Positions 11,797 through 22,700 of a stretch of DNA of 64,000 nt are shown piece by piece. This DNA is from Amoebophrya sp. A120 (taxonomy: Eukaryota; Sar; Dinophyceae; Syndiniales; Amoebophryaceae): the NCBI GenBank assembly GCA_905178155.1, contig CAJINV010000004.1, positions 5,124,619 to 5,188,618 on the forward strand. The letters are read 5' to 3'. Under the pieces are notes generated by a model that worked only from the letters and a program-made list of their open reading frames with translations, searched no databases and had not been told where the DNA came from. Both the position numbers and the translations under genes were made by a program. The stretch's first letter is position 1. Each line of letters begins with the position of its first letter.

Positions 11797-12984
11797 GCTG
11801 CTTCAACAAGATCTACCATGCTGGTACTGGTTCGAACATCAATATAGATTTTCAAGAATGATGAAATGACACAGTTTGAACAACGTAGCACCTTATAGCT
11901 GTTTTGATGGTATTGAAAAAAGCTTCAAGCACAGTAAGTACCAATATGGATGTCGATATATAAGGATAACCAACAAAAGAAACCAGCTCGGCATGTGTCA
12001 GAGTCAGTGTCGCATGAAAAGACAGTAGAAGTCCAATAGACGGAAAAAAAGAGAAAAACAACGCCACACGACAGAAACATTCAAAGAATAGACCGAGTAT
12101 GAAGACCACACAGATCGGAAATACATCGACATCTTGTTCATCAACACGACCGAAAGGACGCGAGGACTTCGCGACGACGCGGACATTGTAAAAAAGGCAA
12201 CGAAGAGAGATGCAACGATAAAGGTCGTGGAGCAATAAAGAAATACCACACGGAATGATCAGACAAGATGAAAACAGAAACGACATTGTTCACCATTGCG
12301 ATATTAATTCGGCTTATAGACATCAAGAAAGAACTACAACACGACGACCACGACTTCGATTCCTATTGCTAAGTGCACCCCAGCACCGACTACGACTCTT
12401 CTGAAACAATCGCGCAAAAAAAACACAAGATTGAAGATTTTGATTTTTGAGAAGAAAAAATAGTCGAAACGTCAATCCATAAATATATCAAGCTAGTGAA
12501 GCCAAGAACATGAAGTTCCTTCTCTTTGCATTCTTTTACGTAACGTCCGTCGCTCGTTTTATTTGTTCCTTTTTCGAAACACATGAAGCTGCGTCCTGCG
12601 TCACACAGCGGCTGCGTCGTTTCTCGCAGCGGTGGTTCTTTGGTACAGGTGTTCAAAATTTGTCGCATTTTCTCCGACGATCTTCAAACTCAGTGTCAGT
12701 ACTCACTGTTCGTGTTCTCCTGAAATCCTTGGTTATGAAATCTAAACGAATCTTCACTGCCAGCGATGCTGAATCGCGCAGCACTTGGCTCTTAAGCGTT
12801 CTGAATTGAATTGTAATGTTGTGTCTATTTTTGCGAGTGTTTAATTATAATTATTCAACGGGGTCGTTGTATCTGAATCTGGTTCTGGAGGTTGGTACAA
12901 TCACTTTACAAAAACATGGTGGACGGGAGGTCATCTGAATCCTATAATTGGATTTAAAGTCTCATCCAACATCCCCTCCTTCTA
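11797..12984. other. AT-rich intergenic spacer
   Basis: AT-rich DNA between the start at 11796 and the gene end at 12985. A 99-codon plus-strand ORF (12510-12809) begins with a signal-peptide-like MKFLLFAFFYVTSVARF. It is the only frame here that looks slightly protein-like, it opposes every other gene, and I do not call it a gene. No repeats or introner cores are visible. Confidence 0.45.
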
Positions 12985-15860
12985 TCAATCCTCGAGCCGC
13001 AGCGTTCGGTTGTACCCGTTCGCGTGTCGCATGAGGTAAAACGCCAAGAATTCGCACGGGTCGTCTGGGCGGAACTTGGCCACTTGCTCCAGCCCCCCGA
13101 ACAAAACCGGAATTACCGTTGCGTAGAGGTAGTCCTTGGCCCCCTTGTCGGCCAACGCCTTTTTCAGCAGCGCCTGCTCGTCCAGCCCGGCCCCGCCCTC
13201 CTTCAGCAAATCCAGTAACGGGTGCAGGGTGGAAGCAGTGAGTTTCGCCTATGAGAGTGCACAACTCCCCCTCCCCCTCACTTGCGTTGCATGAACAGCA
13301 ACACAAGCGCTGCCGCTGGCAAAGATGCAGCATTTGCATGACAAATTCCTAGAAGTAGACTGTCGTGCTGTTTTGGATTCCCGAATCTGTCATGCAAACA
13401 GTGCTAACAGGCAAAAGGTGGATTTGGAATTTTGCATGACAAATGAGGGGGAGGGGGAGTTGTGCACATTCATATCGCCCGGGACTTTTCCACGAACTTC
13501 TCGAACTGGCTTTCACAAGCCGCGACTTGCTCGACAAAGTACAGCGGGTTCAGCACCAGCTGCCGCACGTCCTCGACGTAGTGGACGTAGACGTTGTTGA
13601 AGGTTTCACTGGAGTGGTCAAACGCCTCGTTAGTGACCACATCCTGCATGCGCAACGCCGATGGATCTTTCGCAGACACTGACCCGTCGAAGAAGATCTG
13701 CTGCACATCCTCCAGGGAGTCGCCCGTGTCAACGAAAAAAAGCTTCCCGCCGTTCTTCTTGTCAGAGACCCAATACTCCTGGTCGTGCAGAATCGCCGCG
13801 CACCCGGACTCTGTGCACACCCGGTGCACTAAACCGGAGTAGATGGCTGCGCCCTTTTTCAGCACCGTCGGCTCGAACATTAGCGGAAAATCCTCGCCGG
13901 GCCTGAGAAATGTAGTTGATTGAAGATGCGTGACGTACAAGACAAATCGCATCTTCTACGTGATCTAGCACGACGAATTTTGTTAGATTGCGGTGAAGAT
14001 TTGTCATGCAATTCACAATCACATCAGAAATACGACACAACTTTTGCAATGCTAATGGATACATAGGAATAGCACTCACATCATGGCAATACTTTGGCAG
14101 CTGCTGTGGTCTTTGCTGGAACTCGAGCGTCATGGCTCTTCTGGCTAAAACTCCTCTATCCATGGGCTGCACGCGCAAGTCCTTGCTCCCCTTCTCCCCG
14201 TTGAATAGCGCCTTTTTTGTTTTGTTCTGCCCGTTGAAGCAGGGGTGCTCGCCATGGTATGCATTGCAAATATGTCTGCGTCTGGACGAATGCAACTTGT
14301 CATGCTAAATGTGAATCATGCAAAAATCTATCTTGCATGATTACCAAAAGTCGTCCACTTTTGCCCAAGTTGGGAGGGGGTTTTTCATGCAGAATAGGCA
14401 TGATAGAGATCACACAGAATCTGTCATGCTAGGTACTGCATTCCAGACCCCCTGTGCCATGGAAAAACTGCATGACAAATCCGCATTCTTCGAGACCCAG
14501 ACATATTTGCATTTTATACATTGGCGTAGGCATTCATTTCCAACACCGCCTCGTCTAGCACGTCGGCGCTCATGGAGTGGAACACGATGGAGAAATCCCG
14601 CTTTTCCTTGGTCAAAGTTTGAATCAGTGTGAAAAAAGCCGGCACGAAGATGTAGCGGCCGAACCGGGTTAGATTCTCTTTCCCCTTGTCCGGTTGGTAC
14701 TTGCAGTCTTCGGAACTCTATGGGAGTGTCAGGATCGAAATCGAAAAAGTTGAAATAATCTGTGATGCATAAAATGCAAGGCACGAAGTGACTGTCTTGC
14801 AGGGATATTGCAAGTGAGGCCGATTGTAACTACCCTGTTTGGGGTTTGCTGGGATAGAGCAGCTGCTAAAGTAGCATGACAAAGGATGCCTTCTTTCGCT
14901 AGCAGGCATGACAAATTGGATTTCGATGACGCCGAAACTTGTCATGCACTGCTTGGAAATTGGGCTTCCAACTGGTATCGATTTTGTGCATCACAAATTT
15001 TTCGATTTTGTCAATTTCGATTCTGACACTTTCATAAACTCGTCTCATCTAGTATTGGCACGGCCATGTTCAACGCCTTGGCGAGCGGCTTCGGAAAGGC
15101 GATCGCCTTTACCATCTGGTCGAACGACGCGCGGAGTTTGGCGCCAGGGCCCGTCTTGACAAACTCCAGAATCATCTGCTCGTGAAGCTGATATCATTTA
15201 ACGTTTCTGTTTGTTCTTGATGAGTTCATGCGCAGCGGCTGGTAGAGCAAATGCAGACACTCAAGGTCAAGATTCATCATCAACAGCATGAGCAAAAGCT
15301 GAAAGTATACAGCTTCGCAATTCTCAAACCTATCAAGATTTTCATCTGTCTACGTAGTAAGTACCTGTCGGTTTTCGTCTTGTGTGAATTTTGATTGCCC
15401 CTGAATCGGAAACTTCATCGTAAGAAACTCGGTGTAGGAGTACATCTCGTCTGATGGTCGCTCCACTTGCACATCCGGGTGCGACAGGACGAACTCCTCA
15501 TCTAGTGGAATTTTTAGACTTACATACAGGAGCAACCGATTTTTTCGATCATTTCGGTGCACGCACAGTGTTTCATAATATCTTACTCACAAGATCTATC
15601 ATCGTCAAACAAAAAACCTACTCAACACTAGCATGCTAAGTACCTTCGACTATCCCCCACGCCTGGTCGGCGAGTGCGGTTTTTAAGGCCAACTCGGTCG
15701 TGATTATGCGTTCCTCCGCGTTTCCCTTGCCATCGGGATCTCCGACGAGCAGTGTTCGTGGCAAGTTGAAATGCAGCACCAACCGGCGCTTGGCCGGCTC
15801 CGCTGCCATTATAGAAAATGAAGATGACTCGGGTCCTTTTATCCAGTTCGTCCTCCACAC
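12985..15860 (-). CDS. DPY30-motif protein with HAD-like N-terminus
   Basis: Seven exons (15860-15644, 15501-15365, 15187-15037, 14718-14519, 14257-14080, 13901-13475, 13249-12985) give 1560 nt (519 aa) in frame. The first ATG is used; a second at 15809 (MAAEPAKRRLVLHF) may be the true start. The N-terminus LVLHFNLPRTLLVGDP resembles motif I of HAD-like proteins, with Asn where the nucleophilic Asp would be. The middle (FGRYIFVPAFFTLIQTL; FSIVFHSMSADVLDE; HDQEYWVSDKKNGG) is a conserved-looking globular region I cannot name. The C-terminus carries a clear Dpy-30 motif (YLYATVIPVLFGGLEQVAKF then RPDDPCEFLAFYLMRH), a dimerisation/docking helix pair found in COMPASS and in axonemal and AKAP-linked proteins. 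Introns 1 and 2 are GT-AG (15502-15643, 15188-15364). Three introners and one non-canonical intron (13902-14079) follow. Confidence 0.82.
13250..13474. mobile_element. Introner, family C
   Basis: Ends GTGCACAACTCCCCCTCCCCC and GGGGGAGGGGGAGTTGTGCAC within TATG..CATA. TSD TCGCC on both sides. Body closely matches the copy at 17742 in the same orientation. Removal joins EKSRA to KLTASTLH. Confidence 0.93.
13902..14079 (-). other. Non-canonical intron, possibly a decayed introner
   Basis: Donor looks standard (GAT/GTGAGTGC), but the frame demands that the exon resume one base after the apparent TTTCTCAG acceptor. That makes the boundary GT..GG, or an equivalent shift. The interior has a GCAAAAGTTGTGTCGTA stretch like family D ends, and TTTGTCATGC and GCAATGC cores, but no intact terminal inverted repeats or TSD. 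Splicing as described joins KYCHD to PGEDFPLMF. Confidence 0.6.
14258..14518. mobile_element. Introner, family F
   Basis: Ends TATGCATTGCAAATATGTCTG and CAGACATATTTGCATTTTATA. Imperfect TSD CATGG / CATTG. Several TTTGTCATGC and GCATGACAAAT cores. Removal joins NAYAN to GEHPCFNG. Confidence 0.88.
14719..15036. mobile_element. Introner, family B
   Basis: Ends TATGGGAGTGTCAGGATCGA and TCGATTCTGACACTTTCATA (TCAATTTCGATTC upstream). TSD AACTC on both sides. Same orientation as the copy at 610. Removal joins LDETS to SEDCKYQP. Confidence 0.93.
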
Positions 15861-16735
15861 TTGTTAATTGACAAATGGAAATCTCAATGCAGCTTCTGGG
15901 TCAGCCTACGACTTTTTGGTGGTGGGTCGTAAAAGTCTCTCAGTAGATCTCTCCTTCCACTAACTCGATCGAAACTTCGCTGCCGGTATCATGCTTGCCC
16001 CAGGGATCTACTCGAAATCTCTGTTTCAGTTTCTCTCTCCCAAACTTTATTCTTTTTTAGTTTTACAACACGCTCTTTTTCATGAGCACAGGTTGGTTTT
16101 TGCCCTCGTGAAGGGACAAGATAACGACAGACGAAGCCGACGGATTGCCAAAACGACGAGAAAGAACAACACGACAGACTGACTACGAACAGAGAATGAA
16201 TCTGTACGTGTAGTTCCCGAAGGCGGGCACTACTTTTTTTCCTATAACGAACTACGTACAAGATACTGCCTGATGTGAATAATGTAGGTCGTGGATTCAG
16301 AATTTCTAATGGTAATGCTGGGAGACGTAAATTTCTTGGGATGTTCTTGTTACTTATGGGTGAATTCAGGTTTCCATATGGGCGTTTTTCACTTACAGTT
16401 TCGCTTACGAAGCCTAATGCTAATGTATTGTGGGATGGAGATTGCGAACCGCACTTCTTCGATGCATAAAAATCTTTCTCTTTGGCAGGTATGCGAAAAA
16501 TCATTCGGGTGGATCTTCATCTTGTTACTCTTTCACACCAATAAACAAAAACTGAATAAACGAAACACTGAATGATCTGAAACTCTAAAAACTCGATACC
16601 GGTCTACAGGTGGTCTGGATAAAGAACTTTCAGGACATTAGTATGTGAAGACCACTAGCTTGCAGCAGGGCAGCTAAGCCTCAGGCTAAAAGCAGCAGAC
16701 ACATTATGATCCACCTCCTCTGTTGGTTTTTCTCT
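15861..16735. other. AT-rich intergenic spacer
   Basis: About 870 bp between the start at 15860 and the stop at 16736. No coding frame with protein-like composition and no introner core. It presumably holds the upstream region of the DPY30-motif gene and the 3' end of the long PAN protein gene. Confidence 0.5.
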
Positions 16736-19700
16736 TCAGTACATCTGCTGGTACCCGTAGCCGTAATCCTCTTGGTATCCTCCGCCCTTCCCCTTTCCCC
16801 CGCCGTACTGGCTATACCCCCGCGACGAACCCCCGCCCTTGTCATACCCGCCCCCACCGCCATACTGCGAGTAGCCCCCGCCCTTTCGCTGACTGGGCCC
16901 CCGGCGAACAGAACTGCGAGCGGATTGGTTGTTGGAGCTGTATCCGTAGTACGCCGCGTCTTCGTCCACATAGTCCACCGTGTTGCCAAACAACCCCCCG
17001 GATTCGCTTTGGGCGAAGTAGAGAAACACGCAGAGCCCGACGATCAAGAGCACGATTACCACCACGAGAATGACGGTAAACGTGTTACTCCCACCACTGT
17101 CCGTGGTGGAGGTTCCCGCCGTCGCCGTGCTCTCCTGCGTCCCGCCACCCAGCTGGTCCGAAGCTAGGTGGATGTTCTCTTGCAGCTCGTGCACCAGTTT
17201 GTCCAGCATGATCTGCACGTGGAGCAAAACCGTCCGGAACTTCTGGTCTGTGGTGAGCTGCGAGTTGTTCTTCAACTCATCCCGGAAATCGTCGATTCCG
17301 CTATTCAGCAACGCCAGCAGCTGGTTGAAATCCTCTCCCGATTTGCTGGCGACCAGCAGCTCGTACGAGTTGGCCCCCGAGGCGTCCTGCCCGGTCGAAC
17401 TCGCCTCGGCCCGGATGATGTCCAGCTGGTTTTTCAGCGAGGTTGTCAGAGTCACCAGCTGGGTCAAGGTCTGCGTCAGCTTCGGCGTCACCGGAGGATT
17501 CAAGTCCGCGTTCTGCAACTCGATTTCAAACTCTTGCAGCGCCGACTCCAGCCCCTTGACAACCTCCACGAGGTGCTGGCCGGAGAAGTTGTGCGCGTCC
17601 ACGTCCGCGCGGAACTCGGCCAGCGCGTCTTGCACGTGTTGCAGCGTGGCCTTGTTGACAGTGAGCGTCTGGCCGTCCGCGCCCGCGATCTGCACCTGAT
17701 TTTCTTCCAGCAGGTGCTGCTCGTAGGGCTTCGTCGACGTGTATAGAAATGCACAACTCCCCCTCCCCCTCATTTGTGTTGCATGAACAGCAACACAAGC
17801 GCTGGCAAAGATGCAGCTTTTACATGCCAAATTCCCCGAGGATTGTAGTGCTGTTTTGGATTCCGGAATCTGTCATGCCACCAGTGCTAAGAGGCAAAGG
17901 GTGGATTAGGAATTTTGCATGACAAATGAGGCGGAGGGGGAGTTGTGCGCTGTCATAACGTGGTCGAGGTCGTGCTCTCCTTGCCCGCTTCGATGGATTC
18001 CTTGTCCGTAGCCAGGATGGCGTTATGGAAGTGTCAGAATCGAAATTGACAAAATCAAAAAACTTGTGATGCACAAAATCGATGCCAGTTAGGCCCACAG
18101 TTTTTAGGCGGCGCATGACAAATTCTCCCCGTCCTGGAAGCGAATCTGTCATGCGGTTTAGGGCAAAAGAGCTGCCTTCTGTCATGCTAGTCAGCAGCCC
18201 AACACTTAACCCTTACCAGGACTACAGTCCGCCTTCCTTGCATCCTCTGCAATAGAGTCGCTTTCTGCGTAGCATTTTATGCATTACAGATCACTTCGAT
18301 TTTGTCGATTTCGATCCTGACACTCCCATAGGCGTGCTGGTACTCGTAGTGCTTCTGGGCCCCGGTGGGCGCGTCGCGAAACCCGCAGTTCCCAGATATC
18401 CGGCCCTGGGCCCGGGGGGTGGTTTTGGGGTCCAGGTTGTCCATCTCGATGGCCGGGCCCCGGTATTTTCTGCACTCCTTGTGCTCCATTCCGTTGTGCT
18501 CGTTGCCGAAATTGTACACGAACGCGTGGCAGTTCACGTCCCGCTCGCACTGCATCTGGCAGCCCCACAGCCCGGCCATGGGCGCGAACTTCCAGAAGTA
18601 GTGGCCCTGCAGCTCCCCCGCCGCGCCGGAGCAGGTCTTCCAGATGCCGCACTGCCCCGCGATGTGGCCCTCCGGGTAGTGCGTGTCCGCGTTCACCTGC
18701 ATCCCCACTTCGCCCAGTTTGCAGCCCTCGTCGGCCCGGGGGCCCCAGTCGTAGAAGGGGCAGCTGTCGTCGGCCTCGCAGGCCGCCTGGCACTCCTCGA
18801 GTGAGTACTGCGTGCCGTCGTCGTTCGTCACATGCCGCATCTGCTTGTCCGCGCCCTCCTTTTCGGTCAGCTTCATGTACACACTGGCGCACCGCTTCGG
18901 CATTTCGCTGGGTTCAAACGCGGAGTTCAGGTCCGCGTCGATGTCCCCGGTGTACCGCCCTCGCGTGCAAAACCCGGAGTCGTGGCCCTCCATGGAGCGC
19001 CGCCACACGAAGTACCGGCTCGGCTCTTGGTCAAAGAAGTAGCACTTGTCCGCGTCCGAAGTGGTCATGGTTTCGGCGACGCGCTCCTGGTCGTTGTAGG
19101 CCGCGGCGGTCGCGGCGCCGAGCCACTTGTGCACCTGCGCGCCCTGTTTCACAAAGTGCCACCCCATGCAGCCGTGGGTTTCCTGGCACTTGCTGCGGCA
19201 GGAATTGGACGTGATTTTTTCATCCCCGGTGAATAAGTTTGTGGCGTTCGTTGGGGTCGATTCGATCGCCACAATCTCCACCTCTCTCGCGATCCCGCAC
19301 TTTTGGTTGTACCAAGTCTCGCCCTGGCCCGGCACGGTTCGGACCCACAAGCCCGTTTCATCGTCGCGGTTCGGGCGGGGAGGCGGCGTGTATCCTGGGT
19401 CGCCGAGCTTTGTGGTTTGTTGTTCCATAGTGGATTCATGCTCAGTCGCGAGGTGTTCCTGCTGTTGTAGGTGCTGTTGCTGTTCTCCTAGTTTATTTTC
19501 TTGTTTATTCTTCTTTACCTCTACCTTCTGAACAAGGTGTTCTTCATTTTCTACCATTTTGTGCAGATGCTGCTGCTGGTGTAGGTTTTTATTTTTTCCC
19601 TCCTTGGCTTCTTCTACTGTGGTTTTCTCGACCTTTTTGTTCTTTTGCAGTTCTTTCTCCTTGTTCTTTTCGACCTTCTCCAGCTGGGAGGCGAGCTGGC

Positions 19701-22700
19701 TCGTCTTCACTACCGCATGTTGGTGGTCCCTCACCTGCAGGGAATGCTTCTCCGAAGGCTGCTCGTCCTCCTGTGTAGATGTTGAAACTTCTGTGCTATT
19801 TTTGCTCGTATCTCTATCTACTACTTCGCCGTCTGCCAGCTCGCCCGTGTTCCCGAAGCTGCCATCAGAGGGTTTCTTATCGTTGATATCCGCGAGTGAA
19901 TTCGAAGGCTGTACCAGCGTGGCGGCGTGAGAAGATGAGGACGAACTTGCGGTGTCAACAACTTTCCGGGTCCTCGTCCCTTGGTGCTCCGACATCTCGA
20001 GCTGCGAGGAAGAAGTTGAAGTAGTAACTACAGGCTCATCTACTTCAACCGGCGGCGCACCACCATGGCCTAAATTGTCGGACGAGTCAGCTTCTGACAA
20101 TCTGCCCGAGGTGGAATCACCCGAAGACATCGTCGACGCACCACGACCACTGGTATCATGATCCTCAATGTGTTGGTTCTTGTAGTTCCGTCTGTCTTTG
20201 TTCAAGACCGGCTGCAAGAAAGAACTCGCCGCAGCTGCCGCGGAAGAAGTTCCGCTGGGTTTCTCGTGGTGATGCAACCGCAAGGCGCAGACGAAGTTCC
20301 CGTTCTCCAGCTTTTTATTTTCGACTTTATTCGCCACGAAACTCGAACTATCAATGTGGTCAACAGTTGTTGTACTTCTACTTGATGCACTTCTATCGTC
20401 ACTTGCCTTCCTTTCCATGTGCAAGGCGCAGAAGGTTTTGTAGGCGAAGGTGTACCCTTGACACTTCCGCTGGCCGAAGCACAGCTGCTTGCAGAACTCC
20501 TCCTCTCCCGGACGGTCTAACAGCCCCAGGTCGACGAGAAACCCGTGCTCCGCCGCGGCCAACAGCACCGCGTGGGTCTCTGCTTCCCCGGTAACCGCCC
20601 AGCTGTCGTGCGTAAGGGCCTCGTAGTGCGCGATCAGCTTTTGGGATGTCGTGCTGGTCGCGGCTTCGTAGAACGGCGAGCCGTACACTTTGGAAGGATA
20701 CTGCCTTGTCTTGCTGTCCCACCCGAGGGATCCGAGGTGGTGGTTTATTTCCTTGTTATTTAGTTTTCCGCTACTCTTATCGTTATTCACTACTGCCCAG
20801 GGCTCCAGGGTTTTGAGCCAGGCGGCTACATCCTTTTCCTTCGGCTTGCAGTAGTGCATGTCCCACCGGTCGAACTCGATATCGAGGTCGTTGACGCTGC
20901 GCTCTGCGGTTGCCGTTTTCTGCTCCTTCGTGTCCCCCAACACCGCCCGGACGTTGTCCAGCTGCAACAAACCGGCGCTGAGTCGTTCGTAGACCTGCGC
21001 GGCGCCTGTGCCCTGGAAGCCCCCACCCGCGGAGCCCATCTGCGCTACTTCTTCGCAGTAGTCCCGCAGCAGCGACTGCGTGCGCAGCCCGCCCAGCCGG
21101 TAGATGGGTTGGTCGTTGGTCTTCACGGTACCATCCAGCTTCTCGTAGGGCAGGCCGAATTCGGGCGGATCGTACGCCGTGTTGGCCAACCAAACCGCGG
21201 CGTGGGGAGTGGGGTGCAGCAGCCGCGAGACGCAGGTCGCGAACGGCATTTGATCGTCGGCGAAGAGAATCACGTGGTAAAAGGGCCGGATCCGATTCAG
21301 CGCGTTTTTGTACGTTTGCTCTGCCGATTCTACCTCCGCGTCCAGCGCAGCCAGCCTCTGTTGCGCCGCCCGGGCTTCCGGCGTCAGCGTCGTAGGGTCG
21401 GCTGTAGATGCTGTGGTCGAGGACGAGAAGGAAACTTTTGTCCCTCCTCCTGCAGTCAAAGGAGGCGTAGCAAGAGGCTGAAGTCGTGGGGGGGTCATAG
21501 CATTTTTGTCGTTGCCCGTTGCCTTGTCTGAGTCGTCACTTCTCGCAACGTACTTCCAGACGCCTAGCTTTGCGTCCCTCTGCCAGCCCCACGACACGGC
21601 GCCACCACGACTATCTCCAGGAGCCTGTAAAGCGGCGTTAGCGTCGGCATTCGCGGCTGACGGGTTGTTGTTGTTTTCACCTGTTACTATTTCTCCCTCG
21701 TCCCCGCCGTCGACGCGCATCAAGAAGGGTGCGGGCGAGAACGCGAACACCTTGAAATTCCTCAAGCCGGTTTTCGCGAACACTTGTTCGAAGCCCTTCC
21801 AAAACTCGGAGAAAAATCCGCGTGTCATGTCGTCCATGTGGTTGTTCAGAGCGCGATCTCTCGCCAGCTGACTCGCCAGCATGTCTTCTCGTAATTTCTC
21901 GACCTGAACCGCCCGCCCAGCGGGAGTAGTTGAGGACCCACCTTCGGGCGGATTCATCATGCCCGGCCCGGCCTCCACACGGAGCTGCAGCTCCGCGACG
22001 TAGGCCACCAGACCCGCGAGACTGCCGCCCACCCCGTAGCCCGTCACAATCACCTCGTCGAAGGCATCCAGGTCGTGGCTTTCCAGGTAGTGCTGCACGG
22101 CCCACTGTACTGTGGGCTGAAAATCGTCTTGACCCTTTAAAATTTGTTCCCCGCTGGCTCTCGCATTTTCCTTTTCCAGCGGCACGGCCGCCGCGGGCAA
22201 GGCGCCCAGCTGCAGCTGCCCCTCGACCTCCAAACCCTGGACGGCCAACCCCACCTCGGTCGCGATGCTCGCAAAGTGCCGCGCGATGCCGAAAATGGGT
22301 TGATGTCCCTGTGAGCGACGAGCAGGAGCATCAGTGCCGTGATTATTTTCATCGAGCACAATTGCGTCTTTAACATCGAAGTTCTGGTCGGCAAACGTCG
22401 GCGGGTTGAAATAGGAGCGAAAGTTCCGGAGCGTGACCTTTCGAGTGGTAGAATCGGGCGTCGCGGGCGCGGTTCCGAAGACGATCCACAAAATGTGTTT
22501 GGTTTCCACCTCGTCGTCGTCTACCGACTCCAGGCCGCTGGAATCTGGGTCGTTCTGGTCGTTCTTCGCGACGCGGACGGTCTGCACGTAGAACCCAAAG
22601 TCCAGCTGGTCCAAAGTGCCGGAGGCATAGCTTGCAGCATCTTCGTCGGAAGATGTTGATTTTGATTTTCTTGTGTGGTCTAGCACCTCCGTACTAGTCC

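Noticed and set aside
11852-12286. Minus-strand hydrophobic 144-codon ORF
   Set aside because: Phe/Leu/Ser-rich translation typical of AT-rich noncoding DNA; overlapping alternative frames are equally open.
12510-12809. Plus-strand 99-codon ORF starting with a signal-peptide-like MKFLLFAFFYV
   Set aside because: The only support is a hydrophobic start. It is antisense to the whole gene tract, lies in AT-rich spacer and has no homologous feature I recognise.
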